Notes: generated by a model not told the origin, from the letters alone. A DNA stretch of 5,477 nt from CAYUNT01 sp964446285 (GCA_964446285.1 CAYUNT010000259.1:1-5477), one strand, 5' to 3'. Positions 1 to 5,477 are shown, counted from the first letter of the stretch. Made by a program: numbers and translations.

Positions 1-3000
1 GATCGAGAGGCTCCAATGGCGGCAGCGGCGGTGGCGGACGCATCGCTATCTACACCAATGATCTTTCCACAACCATCTCGCAAAAGTTGGATGTATCTCC
101 CGGGCCATATCCGACCAGTGGCTTGGGTGAAGCAGGCACTATCGTCGTCCGCCCGCTGGGCGGATTGAGGATTCTGGGAATCACGCCGGGCGCGTTTGCG
201 GTCCCGCCCGTCGATCATCTGGATGTGGCGTTCAACAACGCGATTGATCCGGCCACGTTCGCGGCGGCGGATGTGGCGATTCAAAACGCGCAGGGAGGGG
301 CGATTCTGGTTTTCGAGCCGTTCGAGGACCTGGGCGGAAACGTCTGGCGCGTGCCATTCGCGCCGCAGGCGGACGAAGGCGTATATTCCGTCCGCATTGG
401 GCCGCACATTTCGGGGGCCGATGGCAACGAACTCGATCAGGACGGCGATTTCACGGGCGGCGAGGAAGGCGATGATGTGTTCGCCGGGTCGTTCATGCTC
501 GATGCCACCGCGCCGCGAGCACTGAGCAATGTCCCGTCGGGAACAGTAAGTTACTATGTCTCACAACTCGACGTAGTGTTTAGCGAGGAGGTTGCGCCTG
601 CGTGCGAGTCCGCTGGCGGCACGGGCGGAAAATCGGACGGCGGCGCGCCGCTTTATACATTCACAGGGCCGGATGGGCCAATTGCGATTGCGTCGCTTGC
701 GCCCGCGGATGCGGGGCGGACCAAGTGGCGATTCTCCTTCGCCGAGCAAACGCACTGCGGAACTTACACGCTCGATTTGCCCGCGTGTTTCCGCGACCGC
801 GCGGGAAATCCCATGCCCGCGCCCTATCAGGGCGAATTCACAATCTCGTTGCCCGACCTGGTGATTTCCGCCCTGAACACCCCGCTCGATGTGCGGGCGC
901 TGGACACAATCCCTGTGTCATGGCGCGTGGACAACGCCGGAACAAAAACCGCCCCGCGCGTCTATCAGGATCAGGTCTTTTTATCCGCCGACACCTTGGT
1001 GGACAAATCCGACAAACAATTGGCTTACTATGCCGCCGCAAAAGAACTCCTTCCGGGCGATTATTATCAGCGCGCAATTTCCGTTACTGTTCCTGAAGTG
1101 GCGGCCGGAACTTACTATATTCTTGTATTTACCGACGCGCAAAAAAAACTAACCGAAGCGGACGAAACCCCCGCCAGCAACGTGGCCGTCTCGCCGCCCA
1201 TCAATCTTCGCGCGATCGACTACGGCGCCACAGTGCAGGCCGATGAACTCATAAACCTGATGGGGCCGCCGGTAGGATTGACGGGAACCACTTTCAAACT
1301 GGCCGACGGCGCGCCCGCCCCCAACGAGGCGGTGAAAGTTCGCATCCGGAAAGGACAATTCAACCGTTACTATTCTGCGACGAGCGATGACAATGGCCAA
1401 TTCCATCTGGCGTTCCAGCCTCTGCCAAAGGAGGCTGGCTATTATCAAATCGCCGCGGCGCACCCCGAGAAAATCCTCAACGCGCCCAATCAGGGCGAAT
1501 TTCAACTCGTTGGAATGAAAACCGATCCGGCCTCCATTGCGTGGCGCATTGTGCCGGAAACGCCAACAACGGGCGCGCTCACCTTGAAAAATCTGGGGGC
1601 GGTCCCTCTGACTGGCATTACGGCATCGACGGAATTCACGCCCGCCAACGTGGACGTTCAGGTGACTGTGGCGCCTGATCTGCCCGGCGATGGCTCCATC
1701 CCCGTGCACGTCCGCCTGCTGGCCGCCGACACCAGCATCAAGGAAAAGGCTTTCCAAATACACCTGACCAGCGCGGAAGGCGCGAAAGCCACCATCCTGG
1801 CGCGCGTCACTGTGCTCGAGGAGCGCCCGGAACTCGTTGCATCGCCTGCGTATTTGCGCGAGGCGATGCCGCGCGGCCTCCAGACGCTCGTGAATTTCGA
1901 GATCAAGAACGACGGCGGCGTGACGGCGCGCGGCATCGAAATATCCGTCCCCGAAGCGCCGTGGATTTCGCTCGTTTCGCCCGCGCAAATTACCGCGCTC
2001 GCGCCAGGAGAAAGTTACCAAGGCAGTTTGTCGCTTTTGCCCACGAACGACACACCGCTGGGCCAGATCGAGGGAAATATCAGCGTAACGGCGGTCAATG
2101 GCGACCCCTTGCGAATCCCCTGCCAGTTCAATTGCATATCGAGCGCCAAGGGCGACCTGACGGTGGCGGTCGAGGATGAATTGACCTACTTCGCCCCCGA
2201 AGCCCCGCGCGTTGCGGGTGCAACTGTCGTCGTGAAAAACGACCTCCACGAAGCCGTCGCCGAAGGTGAAACGAACACCTCCGGCACAATTACTTTCCGC
2301 GATCTCCCCGCCGGACACTACATGGTCGAGGTTCACGCGGAAAAGCATTCGAGCGTTCGCCGCACCACTGAAGTTCGCGCGGGAACGGAAAACACCCTGA
2401 CCATTTTCACCACGCGCAGCTTCGTCACCTACACATGGCGCGTTGTCCCCACCGAAATCGAAGACCGCTATACATTCGTTGTGGAAACCACGTTCGAGAC
2501 GTATGTTCCCGTGCCGGTGCTGACAGTTGATCCACCTTATATAGACCTGGATTTCTTCCCCGATGAGTTCCAGACGGATTTCACGGTGACTAACCACGGC
2601 CTGATCGCGGCGAAAAACTGCCTGGTCAGGGTTGTTGCACATCCAGACTACGAATTAATCCCGCTCACAGATGATTTGGGCGATATTCCGGCGAAGTCGT
2701 CCGTGATTCTGCCTGTGCTTTTGCGGAGAAAAACGGCGGCGCCGCCGCCGGATTCGAAGGCGGGCGCAGGTTCCGAAGGCGGACGTGCCACATCCGGCCT
2801 CTCGGATTGCAGCGTCAGCATGTCGCTCTTTACCACTTACAGTTATGAGTGCGGCGCCGACTGGAAAATGCACTGGGTTCCCGTGAATTTTTCACTGCCA
2901 ACAATCGACTGCCCCGCCAAAGGAGTCCCCATCACCGTGTTCCCGCCGGAATTGATACCCCCCTCGGGCTACTGGGGCAATGGATGGGGTGGCGGCGGAT

Positions 3001-5201
3001 GGGGAGGCACAGGCGATGGTGTTGCAGAAGACGAATCCTGCGACCCATGTAAAGATGCGATAATTAAACAGCTGGCGGAATGCCTGCTTGGCTATATCCC
3101 GTTGAATTGTGCGCAAGGCATTGGCAAGGCAATACGCGACACGATTATGTCCTGCTACACTGGCGATCCGAGTTTTGCCGGATGCGCGATTGGCGCTGGC
3201 AGCGCTGCCGGCAGCGCTATTGTCGGATGCCTGTCCAGTACCACCGCTGGCGCGGCCTATAATACTTTCTGGTGCATTTATAATATCTACCATGCCTGCG
3301 ATGGCATTCCGCTAGGTCCTCCCGGCAAAAAGAGAGCAACCTCGGGCGCCGCAGGCGTGAGTTGGACTACACCCGCCTGGCACAACGCGCTTCCCTCGAA
3401 TCTGCGCGACGCCCTCCAGAAACTGGGCGCGGCGGGACAACGCTACGGAACAATGCTCGATTTGTGCGACTACATCCTGGGGTCTGATTCCTGGCTGGGC
3501 GTTGGGATGGAAGATGTTGGAGACACAGGCCAATTGGCGCTTGCATTTTTCGGCGGACCCGCTTCCGCCGATTCCGACGGCGGCTATCGCGTCACGGATG
3601 CCGAGCGGGCGGAATTTCTTTCTCGCACCATTCCACCCAGTCTTGGCTCAGGCCCGCCCGAAAAACTCGTCGAACGCTGGAACCGCACAATCGACTACTA
3701 TGAATTGGGCATCATCAACCAAGCCGATGTTCCGCAAGGCTGGAGCACGGACTTCATCGCTTATGATGTTCTGAAGGCCAAAGCGAACGCCCTCGCCGAT
3801 GCCGAAGAAGCAGCCCAGGCGGAAGGCCGCACCGATGGAAAAAGAAAAGTCCAGGCGGAAGGCTACGCCAGTATTTTCGACAACATAGCCGGCGCAAGAG
3901 ACAACCTGTCAGGCACCCTGACGGCCGAGCCGCCGGGCGTTTGCGCGCGCGTCCGCGTCCGCATCGAGCAAGAGGCAGTGCTCACACGTTCGGCCTTCAA
4001 GGCCACGCTCGAACTCAACAACAATGGCGACACGGAGAGCATTCACCATGTGCGGGTTCAGTTGAAAGTGAGCGATGCGTATGGCTCGCCGACCATGTCG
4101 CGCTTCTTTATTTCCGCGCCCGCGCTCAAAGGATGGAGCGACGTGGATGGCGGCGGACAGGTCGGACCTGGCGAAACCGGCGTCGCCGAATGGACGATCA
4201 TTCCGGGACGCGCCGCCGCGCCAGACAAGCCCGCGCGATACCTCGTCAGCGGCGAACTCTCCTACGTCGTCAACGGATATGTCATCATCCAGCCGCTCTA
4301 TCCCGACTCAATCTGGGTCTATCCCGATCCGGTGTTGAATGTGGATTATTTCCATGAGCGGACTGTGTATTCGGACGATCCATTCACCGAGGATGTGGTG
4401 GAGCCGACGGTGCCCTATTCTCTGGGGATCATGATCTCGAATACGGGCGGCGGGACGGCGAAGAAACTGCGCATTGCATCGGCCCAACCGCAGATTATCG
4501 AAAACCAAAAGGGCCTGCTGGTGCATTTCCAGATCATCGGCGCGCAACTCGGAACCAAACCCGTCGCGAAATCACTCACGATAGATTTTGGCGACATCGG
4601 TCCCAGCGAACACAAAACCGCCCGCTGGGTGATGACGTCGTCGCTCCAGGGTGAATTCCTTGATTACAGCGCGAGTTTCGAGCACGGCGACGAACTGGGC
4701 GGCCTGCAAACCTCGCTCTTTGACCAGGTGGCGATCCACGCCCTGGTTCATACAGTGCTGATCGACCGCCCCGCAAACGATCAAATGCCAGATTTCCTCG
4801 TGGATGACGTGCTGGACGCGCAGGGGTGGCCAGACACGTTGTATTCGAGCGAAGGTTTCAAACTGCCGGTGAATCCGGGCACGGGGCCGGCCATCGACGC
4901 GCCGCCTGGCCCCAAACACCTCACTGTCCGCCTGACGGCCAACATGCCCTCGGGATGGGCTTACCTGCGCCTCAACGATCCGGCGGGCGAGGGAACCAAA
5001 TACCGCCTCAGCCGCGTTGTTCGCTCCGATGGCCGCGAAGTCCCGCTCGATTGGAACGTTTGGAGCACGCACCGCTGGGACCGCACCGGCCCGCTTCCCG
5101 TCCGCGAGGATTTCCTCCATCTTGCCGACTTCAATTCGACGGGTGATTATACGCTCTATTACGAGGAAACCACTCAGCGCGATTTGTGGATGGCCTACTG
5201 A
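1..5201 (+). CDS. C-terminal part of a giant secreted multi-domain protein (Ig-like, CARDB, carboxypeptidase-regulatory-like and Cys-rich modules); 5' end outside window
   Basis: Seen: the frame is open from the codon at base 3 to TGA at 5199-5201, giving 1732 residues. A TTG at 87 could serve as a start, but it has no Shine-Dalgarno sequence, and the 28 codons before it encode a Gly-rich GGSGGGGRIAIY segment that belongs to the same protein, so the true start lies upstream. Reading N to C there are a Gly-rich beta-repeat tail (1-50), two Ig-like domains (52-282), a CARDB-type domain (283-404), beta-sandwich modules (406-713), a carboxypeptidase-regulatory-like module (714-807), a TNHG module (808-910), a Pro/Gly linker (911-932), a Cys-rich module (936-1155), a helical stretch (1197-1308) and Ig-like terminal modules (1314-1732). 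Known: such modules mediate binding or act as spacers in exported proteins. Inferred: an extracellular adhesin or envelope structural protein. I see no enzyme motif and no C-terminal anchor. The phrasing from about residue 808 onward resembles, from memory, giant CARDB proteins of cyanobacteria and other phyla; I know no assigned function. High confidence that it codes, low for function. Confidence 0.93.
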   Translation, partial: SRGSNGGSGGGGRIAIYTNDLSTTISQKLDVSPGPYPTSGLGEAGTIVVRPLGGLRILGITPGAFAVPPVDHLDVAFNNAIDPATFAAADVAIQNAQGGAILVFEPFEDLGGNVWRVPFAPQADEGVYSVRIGPHISGADGNELDQDGDFTGGEEGDDVFAGSFMLDATAPRALSNVPSGTVSYYVSQLDVVFSEEVAPACESAGGTGGKSDGGAPLYTFTGPDGPIAIASLAPADAGRTKWRFSFAEQTHCGTYTLDLPACFRDRAGNPMPAPYQGEFTISLPDLVISALNTPLDVRALDTIPVSWRVDNAGTKTAPRVYQDQVFLSADTLVDKSDKQLAYYAAAKELLPGDYYQRAISVTVPEVAAGTYYILVFTDAQKKLTEADETPASNVAVSPPINLRAIDYGATVQADELINLMGPPVGLTGTTFKLADGAPAPNEAVKVRIRKGQFNRYYSATSDDNGQFHLAFQPLPKEAGYYQIAAAHPEKILNAPNQGEFQLVGMKTDPASIAWRIVPETPTTGALTLKNLGAVPLTGITASTEFTPANVDVQVTVAPDLPGDGSIPVHVRLLAADTSIKEKAFQIHLTSAEGAKATILARVTVLEERPELVASPAYLREAMPRGLQTLVNFEIKNDGGVTARGIEISVPEAPWISLVSPAQITALAPGESYQGSLSLLPTNDTPLGQIEGNISVTAVNGDPLRIPCQFNCISSAKGDLTVAVEDELTYFAPEAPRVAGATVVVKNDLHEAVAEGETNTSGTITFRDLPAGHYMVEVHAEKHSSVRRTTEVRAGTENTLTIFTTRSFVTYTWRVVPTEIEDRYTFVVETTFETYVPVPVLTVDPPYIDLDFFPDEFQTDFTVTNHGLIAAKNCLVRVVAHPDYELIPLTDDLGDIPAKSSVILPVLLRRKTAAPPPDSKAGAGSEGGRATSGLSDCSVSMSLFTTYSYECGADWKMHWVPVNFSLPTIDCPAKGVPITVFPPELIPPSGYWGNGWGGGGWGGTGDGVAEDESCDPCKDAIIKQLAECLLGYIPLNCAQGIGKAIRDTIMSCYTGDPSFAGCAIGAGSAAGSAIVGCLSSTTAGAAYNTFWCIYNIYHACDGIPLGPPGKKRATSGAAGVSWTTPAWHNALPSNLRDALQKLGAAGQRYGTMLDLCDYILGSDSWLGVGMEDVGDTGQLALAFFGGPASADSDGGYRVTDAERAEFLSRTIPPSLGSGPPEKLVERWNRTIDYYELGIINQADVPQGWSTDFIAYDVLKAKANALADAEEAAQAEGRTDGKRKVQAEGYASIFDNIAGARDNLSGTLTAEPPGVCARVRVRIEQEAVLTRSAFKATLELNNNGDTESIHHVRVQLKVSDAYGSPTMSRFFISAPALKGWSDVDGGGQVGPGETGVAEWTIIPGRAAAPDKPARYLVSGELSYVVNGYVIIQPLYPDSIWVYPDPVLNVDYFHERTVYSDDPFTEDVVEPTVPYSLGIMISNTGGGTAKKLRIASAQPQIIENQKGLLVHFQIIGAQLGTKPVAKSLTIDFGDIGPSEHKTARWVMTSSLQGEFLDYSASFEHGDELGGLQTSLFDQVAIHALVHTVLIDRPANDQMPDFLVDDVLDAQGWPDTLYSSEGFKLPVNPGTGPAIDAPPGPKHLTVRLTANMPSGWAYLRLNDPAGEGTKYRLSRVVRSDGREVPLDWNVWSTHRWDRTGPLPVREDFLHLADFNSTGDYTLYYEETTQRDLWMAY
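3..152 (+). other. Gly-rich beta-repeat tail of an upstream passenger-like region
   Basis: Residues 1-50 carry GGSGGGGRIAIY (residues 6-17) followed about 25 residues later by a GEAGTIVV strand. Alternation of a Gly/Ser-rich turn with short beta strands is typical of the long repetitive passenger-like regions of giant surface proteins in planctomycete- and verrucomicrobium-like bacteria. This is probably the last repeat of a longer array lying upstream. It also shows that translation does not start inside this window. Confidence 0.55.
156..848 (+). other. Two bacterial Ig-like domains
   Basis: Residues 52-166 begin LRILGITPGAF, continue with a strand LDVAFNNAID and end before DATAPRALSNVPSG, which opens the second copy (167-282). 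The second copy has the parallel strand LDVVFSEEV and ends with GEFTIS. The pattern (opening Pro-rich strand, 'L-D-V-x-F-x-x-x-(I/V)' strand, G-T-Y/G-V-Y strand, Asp-rich 'G-N-E-L-D-x-D' loop) fits the Ig-like/SbsA-type domains of exported bacterial proteins. The DQDGDFTGGEEGDD loop is acidic and could bind calcium, which is inference. The second domain has three cysteines (PACES, THCGT, LPACF) where the first has none. Confidence 0.55.
849..1212 (+). other. CARDB-type domain
   Basis: Residues 283-404 show the usual CARDB order: an opening PDLVIS strand, then VSWRVDNAGTKTAP, a QDQVFLSAD strand, LLPGDYYQRAISVTVP, GTYYILVFTDAQ, an acidic E-A-D-E turn, and a closing Asn-Val strand. CARDB is a known cell-adhesion-related bacterial beta-sandwich found in secreted proteins. 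This is the clearest single-domain assignment in the window. Confidence 0.8.
2142..2423 (+). other. Carboxypeptidase-regulatory-like beta-sandwich module
   Basis: Residues 714-807 read as a prealbumin-like module: GATVVVKND, then GETNTSGTITFRDLPAGHY and MVEVHAEKHSS. The 'T-x-x-S-G-x-x-x-F-x-x-L-P-A-G-x-Y-x-V-x-V' signature is the hallmark of carboxypeptidase-regulatory/SdrD B-like repeats, which are structural rather than catalytic. An earlier, weaker stretch with the same logic (SDDNGQFHLAFQPLP followed by GYYQIAAAHP) lies near bases 1386-1470. Confidence 0.6.
2808..3467 (+). other. Cysteine-rich module with Trp/Gly-rich insert and CDPC motif
   Basis: Residues 936-1155 contain 13 of the 20 cysteines visible in the whole protein, including a CDPC pair at residues 1013 and 1016. 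A Trp/Gly-rich insert (about 2967-3020) precedes the CDPC. After it come several short amphipathic stretches with cysteines at regular distances, and a small-residue segment GAGSAAGSA flanked by hydrophobic residues. An extracellular disulfide-stabilised helical bundle is the simplest reading. A metal site or a membrane-inserting hairpin is possible but not shown. Confidence 0.6.
3942..5198 (+). other. C-terminal set of Ig-like modules with conserved-looking tail
   Basis: Residues 1314-1440 (starting CARVRVRIEQEAVLTRSAF) form one beta-sandwich, residues 1441-1586 a second that contains ISNTGGGTAKKLRI and ARWVMTSSLQGEF, and residues 1587-1732 a terminal module opening with PDFLVDD and closing with NSTGDYTLYYEE. 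The protein stops eight residues after that motif (TQRDLWMAY tail) with no hydrophobic helix, no basic tail and no sortase motif, so any surface attachment must be through folded modules or through the missing N-terminal part. Confidence 0.5.
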
Positions 5202-5214
5202 TACCAAATTCCCC
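5198..5214. repeat. Left copy of a 17-base flanking motif
   Basis: CTGATACCAAATTCCCC matches the right copy at 5424-5440 at 14 of 17 positions. The stop codon of the large gene (5199-5201) lies inside this copy, so the repeat boundary coincides with the end of the reading frame. A perfect 8-bp hairpin follows about 25 bases downstream. The right copy is followed by a hairpin at similar distance. Confidence 0.5.
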
Positions 5215-5238
5215 AAGATGCTGTGCCATATTGTTCCC

Positions 5239-5260
5239 GCCTGCAAATAGGGTTGCAGGC
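5239..5260. repeat. Inverted repeat, 8-bp stem with 6-base loop
   Basis: Arms GCCTGCAA (5239-5246) and TTGCAGGC (5253-5260) are perfectly complementary around the loop ATAGGG. No T-run follows, so it does not look like a standard intrinsic terminator. It lies 38 bases after the stop codon. The hexamers GCCTGC and GCAGGC of its arms recur in the later hairpins, which suggests related repeat elements or alternative pairings. Confidence 0.6.
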
Positions 5261-5279
5261 AAATGGGATCAGAATCATC

Positions 5280-5302
5280 AGCCTGCTTTGAGCAGGCTCT
5301 TC
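5280..5302 (+). terminator. Possible rho-independent terminator of the large gene
   Basis: Arms AGCCTGCT (5280-5287) and AGCAGGCT (5291-5298) pair perfectly around TTG (three bases, effectively a longer loop in RNA). A pyrimidine-rich CTTCTTT follows, weaker than a classic U-tract. Position (79 bases after the stop) fits a terminator. The alternative is that it is only one unit of the repeat cluster described here; both may be true. Confidence 0.35.
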
Positions 5303-5306
5303 TTTG

Positions 5307-5326
5307 CCCCATGCTTGAGCATGGGG
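5307..5326. repeat. Strong inverted repeat, 8-bp stem with 4-base loop
   Basis: CCCCATGCTTGAGCATGGGG folds into a perfect GC-rich hairpin around TTGA. The bases that follow are GGATGG rather than a T-run; the nearest T-run (TTTTTCTTT, 5339-5347) is 12 bases further on. It therefore works better as a structural or 3'-end-protecting hairpin than as a terminator. Confidence 0.65.
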
Positions 5327-5352
5327 GGATGGAGGCAGTTTTTCTTTACAAG

Positions 5353-5366
5353 CAGGCTTCAGCCTG
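5353..5366. repeat. Short inverted repeat CAGGCT-TC-AGCCTG
   Basis: Perfect 6-bp arms around TC, with flanking AAG and CTT able to extend the stem past a single bulged base. It belongs to unit 2 of the tandem repeat and shares the GGCTTCAGCC-type apex. Confidence 0.5.
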
Positions 5367-5375
5367 ACTTGCCCG

Positions 5376-5398
5376 CATCGCTTCAGCATGATGTTTTT
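5376..5398 (+). terminator. Possible weak intrinsic terminator (bulged hairpin and five T)
   Basis: CATCGCT (5376-5382) pairs with AGC and GATG (5385-5387 and 5390-5393) around TC, leaving AT as a bulge, and TTTTT follows directly at 5394-5398. The layout is that of a rho-independent terminator, but the stem is short and bulged, and the element is also part of the tandem repeat. Confidence 0.35.
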
Positions 5399-5423
5399 AG
5401 GCAGGCCCGGCCTCGAGCCATCC

Positions 5424-5440
5424 CTTATACCAATTTCCCG
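5424..5440. repeat. Right copy of the 17-base flanking motif
   Basis: CTTATACCAATTTCCCG is a direct repeat of 5198-5214 with three mismatches, 226 bases away. Together they bracket the hairpin cluster. Direct orientation and imperfect match fit either two members of a repeat family or the ends of an inserted block. Confidence 0.5.
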
Positions 5441-5457
5441 TAATTCTGTTCCCTGAA

Positions 5458-5476
5458 TTTGCTCTGAAGGAGCAAA
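5458..5476. repeat. Inverted repeat overlapping a Shine-Dalgarno-like GAAGGAG
   Basis: TTTGCTC (5458-5464) and GAGCAAA (5470-5476) are perfect 7-bp arms around TGAAG. GAAGGAG at 5466-5472 would be a good ribosome binding site for a + strand gene starting just beyond the window edge, with the GAG of the site inside the stem. No start codon is visible, so the call is only an inverted repeat. Confidence 0.45.
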
Positions 5477-5477
5477 A

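Larger units (their letters stand above)
5291..5419. repeat. Degenerate tandem hairpin-bearing repeat, two clear units and a decayed third
   Basis: Unit 1 has the anchors AGCAGGCT (5291), TTGCCC (5304) and GCTTGAGCATG (5313-5323). Unit 2 repeats them in the same order: AGCAGGCT (5351), TTGCCC (5369) and GCTTCAGCATG (5380-5390). Offsets are 60, 65 and 67 bases. A weaker third set, GCAGGC at 5401 and GCCTCGAGCCAT at 5410-5421, may be a decayed unit. Each apex is a palindrome, and its arms vary between units while staying complementary. Confidence 0.55.
5202..5477. other. Non-coding 3' region with clustered inverted repeats
   Basis: No open frame here has a plausible start, ribosome binding site and protein-like composition. 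The short frames that cross it overlap the large gene antisense or run through the hairpins. The content is inverted repeats (5239-5260, 5280-5298, 5307-5326, 5353-5366, 5376-5393, 5458-5476) and the two flanking motif copies. GC is lower and more uneven than in the gene. Confidence 0.75.

Noticed and set aside
1149..2642. 497-codon open frame on the - strand
   Set aside because: It lies fully antisense to the large gene, shows no family motif, and has the Arg/Gly/His-rich composition expected from the reverse reading of GC-rich codons.
3160..3295. Possible transmembrane helix in the Cys-rich module
   Set aside because: The segment is rich in Gly/Ala/Ser with cysteines and interrupting polar residues. 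It fits a packed helix in a disulfide-rich fold better, so I did not call a membrane span.
4572..5312. 246-codon open frame on the - strand crossing the 3' end and a hairpin
   Set aside because: It would start inside the inverted-repeat cluster, is antisense to well-formed beta-sandwich coding sequence, and has no recognisable domain.
5280..5419. CRISPR array
   Set aside because: The repeated units are degenerate, have no uniform spacers, and each apex is itself palindromic; two or three units with internal indels do not fit a CRISPR.
5186..5443. 85-codon + strand frame over the gene end and repeat region
   Set aside because: It overlaps the last codons of the large gene in another frame and reads straight through all the hairpins, with no ribosome binding site or protein-like pattern.
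5421..5450. Promoter with a TTATAC -10-like box
   Set aside because: The box lies in the repeated ATACCAA motif and no convincing -35 sits at the right distance, so the resemblance is probably chance.

Overview
The window holds one very large coding region and a short 3' non-coding tail. The coding region reads on the + strand from the left edge to a TGA at 5199-5201. It is the C-terminal part (1732 visible residues) of a secreted, multi-domain, mostly beta-sandwich protein that begins upstream of the window. The frame is open back to base 3, and those first codons encode a Gly-rich motif typical of giant surface proteins, so the gene is 5'-partial. Residue numbers below count from the codon at base 3.

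Domain order as read: Gly-rich beta-repeat tail (3-152); two Ig-like domains (about 156-848); a CARDB-type domain (849-1212); three further beta-sandwich modules (about 1218-2140); a carboxypeptidase-regulatory-like module (about 2142-2423); a module built around a 'TNHG' strand (2424-2732); a Pro/Gly linker (2733-2800); a cysteine-rich module with a Trp/Gly-rich insert and a CDPC motif (2808-3467); a helical stretch (about 3591-3930); and a terminal set of Ig-like modules (3942-5198). There is no catalytic signature, no certain membrane helix, and no LPXTG, PEP-CTERM or Por-type C-terminal signal that I can recognise. Adhesion, surface layer or matrix function is inference only.

Bases 5202-5477 have no convincing gene. 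They hold a cluster of short inverted repeats whose apices share the core GCTT(G/C)AGC and which fall into at least two degenerate tandem units about 60-67 bases apart. Two diverged copies of a 17-base motif (C-T-x-ATACCAA-x-TT-CCC) bracket the cluster, and the first overlaps the stop codon. Some of these hairpins may end transcription of the large gene. The whole block looks like an interspersed, REP/MITE-like repeat.

Organism: the DNA is GC-rich with a strong preference for G/C at third positions. A GGSGGGGRIAIY-type motif together with Ig-like, CARDB and carboxypeptidase-regulatory modules in one giant protein suggests an environmental bacterium of the PVC/Planctomycetes or Hydrogenedentes/Sumerlaeota kind, probably from a metagenome. 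That placement is low confidence. With only one gene visible, no pathway or operon logic can be read from this window.
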